The translations under genes were made by a program, and so were the position numbers. Positions 53,126-62,914 of a stretch of DNA of 64,000 nucleotides are shown piece after piece; within the stretch, counting starts at the first letter, position 1; every line of letters begins with the position of its first letter. The stretch spans positions 11,606,163-11,670,162 of the forward strand of contig JAJEKV010000033.1 in the NCBI GenBank assembly GCA_021234155.1. Reading direction: 5' to 3'. The notes beneath the pieces were generated by a model, which was given only the letters and a program-made list of their open reading frames with translations, was not told the origin of the DNA and searched no databases. The DNA is from Isoetes taiwanensis (taxonomy: Eukaryota; Streptophyta; Lycopodiopsida; Isoetales; Isoetaceae).

Positions 53126-55691
53126 CGTGCACCATGGCAAAATATGGGGACACGTCAAAATATAATCCTATATTATTAGCATTTATTTTACACTTTCTTT
53201 TTCAACGTATTATTTTACCCTTTTTTTTTCTAATACCCCGCCTTTTTTTCCCACCCATGCTTGAATTTTAAAATCATTTATTTTCCTTTCTTTTTCAACG
53301 TATTATTTTACCCCCTTTTTTTTAATACCCCGCCTTTTTTTCCCGCCCATGGTTGAATTTTAAACTTTGGTACATACCTTTGAGACAGAAGTTCCTTTGT
53401 ACCACTTGGAAGAAGCTCCCCAACGCCATAGCTCCCACCGGCTTGCTAATCAATTTCGGCTTGGCAGATTAACCAACACTTACGCCGAAAATCGTGGCTA
53501 TGCAAAATCAACAATTACGCCGAAAATCGTGGCTATGCAAAAAAGAATCGGAAAGAGTTGGAGCAAGAAACGGGCATACATGCACAAAAAGAATAGGAAA
53601 GATCGGGAGCAAGAAGGCTACGGCAGATCTTTTTATAAGGTATGGCCATCATTTCTTTTGCTAGTCGTCATTCATGCTGTTTCTTCCATTTGTTTCTTTT
53701 AGCTTACGCTTTGTTGCCGCTGCCGGGAGAGGCAAAGAAAAGAATGGAAAAAGAAAATAAATAAAGAAGCACAGAGCAGAGCACAGGCGATAGAGGCAAA
53801 AACCTGCTCTTCATGTTTGGATCAAAGCCAAGGAACGGAGCTTGGATATGGAGCTCAAATGTGCTTGTATGGAGGCAGAGCCCCTGCGCCTTGTTGCCGC
53901 TGCCGGGAGAGGCAAAGAAAAGAATGGAAAAAAATGAATATAGGCTGCATGATCTGCTGCGCCAATTTCCCTTGTATCTGTCTGATCTCCGCCCAATTTC
54001 AAGCTGCTTCTTCTCTTCATCAAGCTGCTCCGGGGTCTTGCTTAACAGAAGTTTTTCTTCAAGCTGCTCCGACATCTTCTTCAAGCTGCTTTGGCGTCTT
54101 GCTTAACAAAGGTTTTTCTTTCCAGCTGCTCTTCTTAATAACGGATGTTCTTTGCTACGGCCGATTCTTCTTTTTCAGGCGGCGCCGCTTAACAGAGGAA
54201 GCATTGCACTGACGGATCGACTTGCAACTTCGACTTGAAAAAGGGGCAAAATTTCAGCCTCCCTCTTTTTTCGTTTGCATAAAATATACACTGAACGGGG
54301 ATTTTGGAGCAGCGGCTGCTAGGTAAGAAACAATGGGAGCCTTTTTATCTAAACTTGTCTAGCGAAAGAAAACAATGTGAGCGTCTTCATCTAAACTTGC
54401 AATAGCAGCTATAGAGAACTTAACAGAGGAAGAAGTGACTATTCGGGAGAAGAACCGAAATGTGCTTGGTCCTTAAATGTGCTTCCGGTTTTGGATTTGG
54501 GTTTCTCTTTGTGTTTGATGTGGAAGATGTGGCCAGCAAATCTCTTTGTGTTTTGTGTTTGATGCAGATTTTGGCCAGCAAATCCGCTCTCCGAGCTTTG
54601 CAATTTGTCGGAGTTGTCCAAGCACGGAGTAGAAGATGAAGAATTGCCTTTCTTGCATGGTAGAAGAGCCATGGTGGCCTCTTGCATTGCCAAAGAAGTG
54701 ACAGATGTTCTTGCTATGCATACAAGCTTCTGAATGCTCTCACTTTTCGCCTGAATTGGGTCTTTGTTTCAAAAAAACCGTGAGCAAAATGTGATGACCA
54801 TTTCTTCCTATTGATGAAGGGATGCTTCATTCTCGACTACCGAGTCGAGAATGGGGCATTTGTGTTGTATTTGGGCTTAGTTGTGTATTTGGGCATGCCA
54901 ACGATTATTATTAAAGTTAGTCATCATTTTACATCCACTTCACATCATGAGAGGGGAGAAAATGATGTTTACAATTCAACATGCACATGCAGTCCATGCA
55001 CATTCTCGCCTTTGCACATTCTCGGCTTGGCTTCAAATCCATGCACATTCTCGCCTTTGCACATTCTCGGCTTGGCTTTTCACCATGCACATTCTCGCCT
55101 TTATGGCGACAAATGGTCTAAGGCTAAATTAATGTCTAGGCTAAATTAATTAATTGTATATATTGACTCGTTTGTTTCTCTAATTTATATATTTAATTAC
55201 ATTGACAACTCTAATTAATTAATTTGTAATTTATTTATTTATTTATATTATGAATATTGTATTATTATTTTTATTTTGGGGGGGTGGGGAGACTCCTCCC
55301 TTTGCCACTTCCCTCCCTCCCTTGCTCTCCCTTCCCTTGCCCCTTCCCTCCCCCTCCCCTCTTCTCACCCCCTTCCTAACTCACCTCCCTTGCACCCTCC
55401 TCTCACCTCCCTTGCCCCCCTCTTCTCCCCCTTTCAACTCACCTCCCCTTACACCCTCCTCTCACCTCCCCTTGCCCCCTCTTCTCACCCCCTTTTCAAC
55501 TTCCTCCCTCCCCCTTCTTCTAACTTAACCCCTTCCTTACTTCTCTCAACTTCTCCCCAACTTCTCCCCTTCCCCTTCCCCCCCCCCTCGATCTAACAAC
55601 GATTCAATGAAAAAAATTTGTCAGTATGAGTCCCATTTTCAGTCTGAGTCCCAAAATTCGAGATTTGTCCCACTTTAATTAAATACGACTT
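53126..55691 (-). mobile_element. Right arm of 5.9-kb palindrome (foldback-type element)
   Basis: Reverse complement of the left arm. The inner about 540 bp and the block 53705-54170 match essentially base for base, and the outer about 100 bp differ by one T. Between these are patches that differ by substitutions and small indels (about 53680-53712, 54175-54235, 54770-54800, 55010-55110 and the pyrimidine tract), so the arms are separate genomic sequences that have drifted. The outer end, CGACTT at 55686-55691, abuts Ty3 integrase sequence. No target-site duplication is evident. Confidence 0.85.
55280..55590. repeat. Pyrimidine-rich tract in right palindrome arm
   Basis: About 310 bp of C and T with rare A/G, in CCTCTCACCTCCCTTGC-type words; inverted partner of 49928-50245. 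It differs from it by several indels. Long homopurine-homopyrimidine DNA can form triplex structures. Confidence 0.8.
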
Positions 55692-56664
55692 ATTAGATAC
55701 TGCCAAGCTATTTGTGAAGGAGATTTTTAGGCTCCATGGCATGCCTCGGGAGATAATATCTGATAGAGATTCTAAGTTTATGAGTGCTTTTTGGCAGGAC
55801 CTCTTTAGCACCATTCGACGGCTCTCCATGAGCACGCATATCATCCCCAAACAGATGGTCGACTCGAGAGGACAAATCGAATCTTGGAAGACATGCTCGA
55901 AGCTTTGTGTGGAATAAGCAAATTCCAAGTGGGAGTACATCCACTTGGTGGAATTCACCACAATAGTGCCAAGCGGGGAGTCATCTCGATGTCTCCTTTC
56001 ATGGTAAATTACGGGTACCAGTGCTTAACCCCGGACACTTGGCACAATCCCGTGTCAAAGGTTGAAGTGTCCCAGCAGATGCTAGGAGATGCAGCAGTTG
56101 GTGGAAGAAGTGAGGGGTTACCTCCTAGGCCTAGCAGCAAGAAGTCGGCAGAAGAGTGTAGCCGACAAGCACAGGACCGTAAGAGAGTTCAAGGTAGGCG
56201 ATAGCGTGTGGTTGAAGATCAAGGTCAAGCAAGCTAAGCTTCGGATTGGGGGTTGCAAGAAGCTTGCCCCTCGATGGGCTGGTCCGTTCAAGATTTTGGA
56301 AAGGGTGGGCTCCCAAGCCTACAAGTTGGATCTCCCCGCCCATCTCAAGGTTCACAAGGTTTTCCACATAAGTTTGTTAAAAAGGCACAATCCCAACCCT
56401 GAGGAGGTTTTGGATACTCCAACTTTGTTGGAAATGATGGAGGAGCAAGTTGAAATTGTGCCTGAGTTACTTCTTGATAAGTCATTCAAGAAGACTAGGA
56501 GGTCTCAGTTCCTCCAGTATTTGGTCAAGTGGAAGCACTTGCCCGTGGAAGACGCGACATGGGTATTGAAGCAGGATTTGGAGAAGCAATACCCAGATTT
56601 TATGAAGGAGTTTGATGGGCGAGTCGTCTCCGACCTGGTCGACCCCGACTTGCCAGGAGGTTAG
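55692..56664 (+). pseudogene. Chromovirus (Ty3/gypsy) integrase and chromodomain fragment
   Basis: It begins abruptly with DTAKLFVKEIFRLHGMPREI, then SDRDSKFMSAFW (second catalytic Asp of the core). Frame changes follow to ISMSPFMVNYGYQ, DKHRTVREFKVGDSVWLK (C-terminal basic region) and APRWAGPFKILE, HLKVHKVFHISLLK. The last 60 residues form a chromodomain (LDKSFKKTRRSQFLQYLVKW, then DATWVLKQDLEKQYPDFM), which targets integration to marked chromatin. The frame 56089-56664 is intact. Everything upstream (gag to early integrase) is missing, replaced by the palindrome. Confidence 0.85.
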
Positions 56665-56745
56665 CTTAGTATGTTTCTTAGTTAGCCTCTAGTCCGGGCA
56701 GATGTATTCTAGCTAGTGGAATACATATGCCAGAATCTTGGAACA

Positions 56746-57140
56746 TGTGGGCGATGATGAGATAAGCCTTTAAGGCGTTCTCTAGGCCAACATGCACCAA
56801 GAGGTGCGCATGACCAATAGGGTCATGCGAGAGAGGAAGTGAGGCATAGTGCGCGATGATGGGACATCGATCGGATGCTCCCTATGCCACGATGCGGGGC
56901 TCGCACACCTGGCCATAGGGGGGTCATGGTGAAGGTTAAAGTGATCATGTGCGATGATGGGATCGTGAGACGTTCCCTAGCTTAAAACCCTTGGGGCATG
57001 ATGCACTAGGGGTACTCGGCACCGGGTAACCGAGTACAAGGTAGCACTTGATCATGGGCGATGATGGGATCATCTTAAATGGTCCTTAAGCTCAAATCCG
57101 AAAGGGCCATGATCGAGTGCAAGGTATTGGTAAGGGGGGT
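56746..57140. repeat. ~100-bp tandem repeats in chromovirus 3' UTR
   Basis: Four diverged units are marked by GGCGATGATGxGAT at about 56749, 56850, 56951 and 57058, each followed by a TTCYCTAG-like word and GGCCATGATGCA-like word. They lie between the chromodomain stop and the 3' LTR. Confidence 0.5.
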
Positions 57141-57498
57141 GGTCCCCTAAAACCACAAACTTATTAATTAAACTAACGTAATGTGCTCCATGTGCAGGCA
57201 AGTGAGAAGGAGCTTCGAGGTGGGGCGCATTACGAGAAGATGGGGGAACCATAATTTAGATTATGAACCCTAATAACTCTTATAATAATGTTTTGAATTA
57301 TTGTAAGAAGTAACTTTGTTAAGGCTATATAATTTTGTATAAGTACAAATATGGCCTAAATTTTGACATTTAACTTTTAATAGGAAGTTGATCGTTTAAA
57401 ATTAACTTAAGTGTATGTTCTGATGTTGTTTTACAGGATAGCTAGGTTCGTCACCTTAGCGCAATGCTGAGGACAGCATTGTCCTAAGGGGGGGAGAA
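57141..57498 (+). other. Chromovirus 3' UTR and polypurine tract
   Basis: Non-coding, ending in the polypurine tract AAGGGGGGGAGAA (57486-57498), which primes plus-strand synthesis, directly before the LTR. The piece before it (GAGGACAGCATTGTCCT) holds a small inverted repeat, AGGACAGC..GTCCT. Confidence 0.7.
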
Positions 57499-59251
57499 TG
57501 TGACGTTCCAGGGGAATATACGCCATAAATACGTATATTCCTGGACCCGTTGACCATACAAGCCTACCTAGGTAGCCTTGTATACCTTGGATAAGTGGCA
57601 AGGGGTGCACATCTAAGTTAATTGTTTAACTTAGATAACCTTGGGATAAGGCCCATTTCCACATGGCCTTATCCTATTGGGCAACCGCCACACGGCCTTC
57701 TCCTAGTGGTGCCACGTGGCATCCCATGTGGACCCACACCTATATGAGCTCTAACCCTAACCCTAGACCCTTTTCCCTGACCTAGCACCTGAGCTCTCAT
57801 CCACGTGCCCGAAACCCTGTTTCGAGCACCGTTCGTCATAGCAGCCCCTGGAAGGTGTGTATGATCATAGAGGGAGCAAGCCTTCGAACCACGTCTAGGA
57901 GCATGGAGACGCCAGGGATGGGAGGAAGTGCTTCTGGAGGAGGTAGGTTGAGTAGAGTTCATGTTAGTTCATCTGGAAGTTAGCACTCCAGATGGGTTAG
58001 TGATTCGTGTCTAGAGTAGAGCCACCCTAGATCCTTTGTTGAACATCTTGAACCCTAATCAAGGAACCCTAACTGTTAGTTAGCTATGTATGTTTAGGTT
58101 AAGATGTTCATATGATGTTGATATTGATCATGATGTGATGTATGTGATATTGGTTGATCATGTTGCTCCTCTTGTATTGGGAAGGGGGGTAGAGACCTAG
58201 GACCATATGTAGTATGCTCCTAGTGTAGATCCCTTAGTTCCTATTAGTGCGGCCTGTGCATAGGAACCCATCGGGCTATGGAAGCTATGATGTGACTCAA
58301 AGACTACACAACGGGGCTAGAGGCAAGGTGGAGGGTGGATCCCCGCCGAAAGTGGGGGCTTCGGGGATCCCGCAGAGGCTAGACTTATGGTCGGCCACTT
58401 CGGGTGGGCCGAGCATGGGTCCCACACCTCCCCGGGCAATGGTGCCGCCTCGCCTCTCAAGAGTTGCAAGTGTCAGCTTGGCTCTTGTTTTGGGGGTTCA
58501 CCGGTGCGAATCGCGTGTGTCGCCACGATTCTCTAGCCCATGGAGCCTCTAGATCCCTGAAGGGGAGATGCAACCCTTCCCACCTCGCCGCACCAGGAGA
58601 TGCAACACGAGTAGTCCCGGATGGGTGATGCCATGGGATTACGTGATCCGAAAGTTAGAGTCATGCCACAAATTGATCTAGCCCATCCGCAAAGTATGCA
58701 CGTGAGGGGCGGATGGAGTGGTCAACCCTAGCCATTGTCTTATGCCAGCCCCGGGCATTGTTATGACTCGGTGCGCTTCTATCTTGAGGCCTATCCAGCC
58801 GGTTGACTACCCTATGTGTCGAGCCACGGGTAGGAGCTCTCATGTTTTATGGTATATGATTATGTTCTTTGCATCTATGGATATGCGGTTGAGCTACCCT
58901 CGAGGTAGCATATTGTATTGTATTGCTAGTTCGACGTGTTTATGCTTCCGGATAGGAGCCCATAGGGAAGGGCGCGCCAAGACACCTTTCAGAAATTCCT
59001 TCCGCCACGGTTCCAGAGCGCGGATAGACCGGAGGGCCCGTGCGGTTGTTGAGCCGGACGGGATTTCCTCGCCGAAATGCACGGGTGGCCAGATGTTTAG
59101 TAGGGAGCCACAGACGCACGGCACGGCAAACAAGTTGCTTTCGTGTCGTTCCAGTCTTAGAGATTCGAAAGGAATGCCTGTGAGTCAGCCCCCCGGTGAT
59201 AATGATGAAACTAGGAAGCCATTCCGCTAGCTAAAGTAATCGGAGGTAACA
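57499..59251 (+). repeat. 3' LTR of the chromovirus
   Basis: It starts TGTGACGTTCCAGG right after the polypurine tract. A bulged 13-bp hairpin near the start pairs 57508-57522 with 57532-57544 (CGTATATTCCTGG). Several open frames cross the LTR (58247-59230); I treat them as chance in GC-rich DNA. The end is uncertain: GGAGGTAACA at 59251 is the best TG...CA candidate, giving about 1.75 kb, long but seen in plant chromoviruses. No second LTR is present to check it. Confidence 0.5.
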
Positions 59252-59300
59252 AGAGAGGATGGAATTCCCACTCAATTAAAAGTGCAATCGATGAGAACAA

Positions 59301-59675
59301 ATGCCGCCAATGCTTTTCGAGGGGAGTTATACTTTGGAGATGGTAAAAACAGGAGTGGGAAGGAGAGTAAAGTCCAAAGCAAACACTGCTCTCATAGATC
59401 TAGCTGAAGTAAAGGTTCTTGCATATGACTTTGTTCTGACTGCCGCTAATAAGTTACTTGCGGTCACTCAAACTTTAATAAGGTCGGCATGTGGATTAGA
59501 CAAACAACCTAGAAAGGTGGCCAAAAAAGATGATGATGAAGACTCACTTGTAGACAGTGAGGAAGAAGATCGTTCGAGTACATCCAGTTTTGAGAGTGAA
59601 GGTGAGGATGAAGGCTCTACTGATCAGGGACTAAGTGAGTCTGAAGATGACATGCAATGTAAGTTTGTCCGATGA
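59301..59675 (+). CDS. Unrecognised ORF with acidic C-terminus
   Basis: 124 codons. The N-terminal 75 residues are helical and mixed (ALIDLAEVKVLAYDFVLTAA, KLLAVTQTLIRSACGL). Then a basic patch (KQPRKVAKK) is followed by a long Asp/Glu/Ser tail (DDDEDSLVDSEEEDRSSTSS). Such tails occur in nuclear and chromatin proteins. I do not recognise it, and it has no visible flanking exons. 59680-60200 downstream is AT-rich with no feature. Confidence 0.35.
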   Translation: MPPMLFEGSYTLEMVKTGVGRRVKSKANTALIDLAEVKVLAYDFVLTAANKLLAVTQTLIRSACGLDKQPRKVAKKDDDEDSLVDSEEEDRSSTSSFESEGEDEGSTDQGLSESEDDMQCKFVR

Positions 59676-60199
59676 GTAAAGAACAAAAAGTGCAAGTGAT
59701 GAGGGTTTGTCAAAATGTCCTATATTTTTAACAATTTTGTTCATAATTTTGTAAAATTTTCACAAGCTTTGAATATATCCCTTCTTTGTCACTCTATTAC
59801 CCTTGATGTTTTTTTATTGCCCCTTTTTTGCTACACTTCATATAAGTAACTATTTTTTGTTCCAAATTAGGAGGATGAAAATAGCTATTAAATATTTTTG
59901 CATAGAAGCTATGTTCAATCAACCCCTCAAAAAGGGTACCTAAAATAGCTAAATTGTCACATTTGTCACGAACAAACCTTCAAAATGGACTTTTTTTTAT
60001 GGAATTTTAGGGAATTTTTCAAGGAATCCTTTTGAAGTGTGTTTGGAGCAAATAAGTGTGTTTCAATTTAAACTTTGTTAAAAACCTCCCTTGTAAAACC
60101 TTTGACTTGCTACCCAGCCTCCTGATGCCCTACGGCTGATCAAAATGGATTGTGAAGATAACAGGGTCGCAAGAAAAAGAACAAGAGTCTGTTTGGGCC

Positions 60200-60392
60200 G
60201 TCCAACTTCTAGGCCAAATCTGGACCGCCCAATTTAGGGCGCGATGCATTACTTACTTACACCAAAACCTTATAATATACGATAATGATAATGATAATGA
60301 TAATGATAATGATAATGATAATGATAATGATAATGATAATGATAATGATAATGATAATGATAATGATAATGATAATGATAATGATAATGATA
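60200..60392 (+). mobile_element. Retroelement 3' end with expanded hexanucleotide tail
   Basis: 60215-60280 resembles 15316-15374, sharing TTAGGGC, CATTACTT, AAAAC and TTATAATATA in order. It runs straight into GATAAT repeated about 18-19 times (60281-60392). This looks like the 3' end and simple-repeat tail of a LINE or a LINE-mobilised sequence. The Asn-Asp repeat frame across it is an artefact. Confidence 0.6.
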
Positions 60393-60454
60393 TATTGACA
60401 ATCGTATAGATTGAATACAAGTTTTGCTTTTGAGAATACTTCTGTTGTGTTTTC

Positions 60455-60672
60455 CTTCTGTGGTAAGACGTTAAACTGCCATACCCAAGGTCACGGGTTC
60501 AACGCCTCGTTGTGAAAGTGGCCATGCAATGTAAAGTTGGTGGGGGAAGGACCCACTTCAGCAATGTAAAGTGGTGGGGGCAGGACCCATCTGGGTGTGT
60601 TGTAAAGTGTCACATGTCCGATAGGACGCTGCCTTGTGGCGTGACGTTAAAATCACTTCTTCTTCTTCTTCT
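60455..60672 (+). mobile_element. tRNA-derived SINE, copy 2
   Basis: Box A-like TGGTAAGACGTTAAACTG (about 60463) and box B-like GGTCACGGGTTCAACGCC (about 60488-60505) precede a body with GCAATGTAAAGT and GGTGGGGGCAGGACCCA. The latter segment is present twice (60526 and 60559), where copy 1 has about one and a half. It ends with ATGTCCGATAGGACGCTGCC, TGGCGTGACGTTAAAA and a CTT repeat tail to 60672. Same family as 32097-32321. Confidence 0.75.
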
Positions 60673-60679
60673 CATATAT

Positions 60680-61531
60680 TTTACCTACACCTTGCATGCT
60701 TTTCTCTAGATTCAATAAAGGGTCCCAGCAGGTTGTAGGTGAGTGAGATTTATAGATTCTCTTTGGGCTTTTGAACGGGGATAATAGTGTCAAAATGATT
60801 TCCTATCAAGTCTATTTCGGGTGGATTAATTTGTGGATGTTTAATCAGCAGAATACGAATGGAATTTTTCTATCAAGTATATTCGGCGTGGAAAATGGGT
60901 CATGGAGGGGATCTGCATATGCACCAGATCGATCGACCCTTATCAAACAAACAAAAATGTAACAAGGATGTGTTTGGATTGAGCTCCAATGTTTTAAATC
61001 ATACTCAAACCTACCTGTAAGTGGGAGATTTTCCTTGAAACGGTGGTGGAGCGATATCCTCACCTAAGGTTAAAAACTGAAACCAAGGGAACAGAACCAG
61101 CTATGGCAACCGATTGCAAGAACAGCTCATCGGAAGCCAAATGTCTTCAATCTCACGCAAATCTCAAATAGCCAGGGCAGTTTCGTATCCAAAAAATCCC
61201 AGACAGAACATTGTTGCTTTAAAATTTTGTTTTCCATATGTGTCACCCTGAGAAGAGATTGGCTTCAAACAATTTTTGCAAGGTGTCAGCGTTAAGAAAT
61301 TTTGGGGTCAAACAAATTCAGCTCAAACAAAAAAGAAACATCCATTATATATGAGTGATAATACCATTCATAACGAGCATCGTAAATATTAGTCAGTGCC
61401 ATGTTAGAACCATGGGTATATCTGTGGCATATTGGGGTACATCCGTGCCATATTTTGACTACGTGTAAAACCATGATTCCTTATACACATTTTTTTGGGA
61501 CTTAGAAAATTTTTAAGGTTTCTTGTAATTC
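60680..61531. other. Stretch without recognised genes
   Basis: Short frames of at most 72 codons, no motif. Words ATATCTGTGGCATATTGGGG and CATCCGTGCCATATT near 61420-61455 are a small imperfect repeat. Confidence 0.4.
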
Positions 61532-61534
61532 TAA

Positions 61535-61927
61535 GGGCCAGATTCCACTATCTCCATTTTGGTTCCTGGAAGTTGAGGACAACCAATCAAGAGGCAGGAT
61601 TTAGAAATTACTTTAGTTTCTGCGATTCCACTAGCGGTGGAAGTTAAGCCCAGGATTTTGCTTCGGAAGAGGTATGGAAGCAGACGTGGAAGCAAAAAGT
61701 GTTGCGCTAACTGACAGGGGATGACCTCCGTCTTTTACAGCGGAAGGAACTGCCAAGTTCTAAGACGCTGCCACGCATCAGATCAATGCTTCAAATTCTG
61801 TTGTGGTTTAATTGCCTCCACCATAGTGGAATACCTTGGCGGAAGCTTTGTTCCGTTCAATTGAAGGCAGTTCGTGGCAGTTCGTCAAAACTGTCAAACT
61901 TCCGTCTCTGCAAGTGGAATCTCGCCC
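61535..61927. mobile_element. Tourist-like MITE (PIF/Harbinger)
   Basis: Terminal inverted repeats GGGCCAGATTCCACT and, at the other end, AGTGGAATCTCGCCC (14 of 15 matching) are flanked by TAA on both sides (61532-61534 and 61928-61930). TAA target duplications and GGGC-type ends are hallmarks of PIF/Harbinger-derived MITEs. It is 393 bp, with no coding capacity. The near-perfect ends suggest recent movement. Confidence 0.8.
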
Positions 61928-61941
61928 TAACATGATACGGC

Positions 61942-61982
61942 CATTCCTAGGATGGGTCCTATGATAGGCATCTACTGGCCGA
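61942..61982. repeat. 41-bp direct repeat, copy 1
   Basis: Identical to 62900-62940. Starts CATTCCTAGGATGGG and ends CTACTGGCCGA. It lies 14 bp after the MITE; the second copy forms the 3' arm of a hairpin. Confidence 0.85.
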
Positions 61983-62350
61983 AGTGAAGTGGTGTTCTCA
62001 TTGAGCTTTGTAAAACATTGAGTACAAATGGATCCCTGGGGTAGATAAACTTGAAAATATGAACTTTAAATGCTCCGAAACTAGACAATCATCGAGAGCA
62101 TGATGATACTGAAGAATACAACATAAAAAATGGTTTTATCCGCCACTTGGTCGATGGAAAGGTGAGAAGACCCGGTGGATCGCCCTCATCGAAGAAGAAC
62201 CACGCCTTCTTAGGTTTTTGGGGAAACCCAAGCAAATAGTTGAAGCACGACCCCATGCACTATGGCAACCATAAGACCTTAAACGATCCTGCAGAATCAA
62301 GACTGAAAGAAAAATAACCCGTCAATGAGTTAGATGCCATAGGCAAGAAG

Positions 62351-62661
62351 ACTCGGAGGCTCCAGGGCCACGCCGAGAAAGAAACAACAAACCGACCAAT
62401 CAGAACCGGCCCGCTGAATGACCATCGCGGAACAAACAACCGATTAGTGCCGCCGAGGCTACAGCCCCCGGAAAAAACAATAAATATGATCTCGAGGCAA
62501 CAAATACCACGCGAGAGAAAAACATGAATAATAAAATATCGACTCAGAGGCTACAATGCCACTCCGAGAGAAAACATGAATGAATAAATAAAATACTAGT
62601 GCCATGCCGAGAAAGTTGAAATCAATAAGTATGCCTCAGAGGCTACAAAGCCACGCTGAGG
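62351..62661. repeat. Array of CTCrGAGGCT...GCCACGCyGAG inverted repeats
   Basis: Units with the shape CTCAG-AGGCTACAAAGCC-ACGCTGAG occur at 62352-62377, 62453-62470 (partial), 62491-62515, 62543-62568, 62600-62613 (partial) and 62634-62661. They are separated by A-rich spacers such as AAAACATGAATAA. Each can fold with GGCT/GCC inner and CTCrG/CyGAG outer stems. Non-coding. Confidence 0.65.
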
Positions 62662-62852
62662 AAATAAAGAATGCAAATTTAAAGGACATAGAAAAGGAAA
62701 TAGTGAACACGATCAAATGAAAAAACCATCAAGGGAGGGAGGGTGAGGGAAACTGATAGGATAGAGAAGAAGGAGAAATCTAGCTCAAGAGAACGCCGAT
62801 GATAGAACAATGAAGAGAGGCTGAATAAATAGGAGGAGTGACAAAGATCGCC

Positions 62853-62914
62853 CCCATCCAAGGAATGTCGGTTCTATTGCTGTCGCAATAGAACTGTGGC
62901 ATTCCTAGGATGGG
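62853..62914. repeat. 62-nt strong hairpin
   Basis: GTTCTATTGC (62871-62880) pairs perfectly with GCAATAGAAC (62885-62894) across a TGTC loop. Outside it GGAATG (62862-62867) pairs with CATTCC (62900-62905), and CCCATCC (62853-62859) with GGATGGG (62908-62914), with a small internal loop and one mismatch. About 25 bp in all. The 3' arm overlaps the 41-bp direct repeat. Confidence 0.7.

Noticed and set aside
49826-55691. Palindrome as a fold-back sequencing or assembly artefact
   Set aside because: The arms differ by many scattered substitutions and indels in patches, which a fold-back chimera would not show. Not fully excluded without reads.
57745-57775. Telomere-like TAACCCTAACCCTAG in the LTR
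   Set aside because: Only about two units, embedded in LTR sequence with no array; chance or LTR-internal word.
58247-59230. Open frames of 101 and 170 codons
   Set aside because: They lie in the long chromovirus LTR, have no motif, overlap other frames and reflect GC-rich composition.
60152-60409. ORF with a long Asn-Asp repeat
   Set aside because: It is the translation of the GATAAT microsatellite at a retroelement tail.
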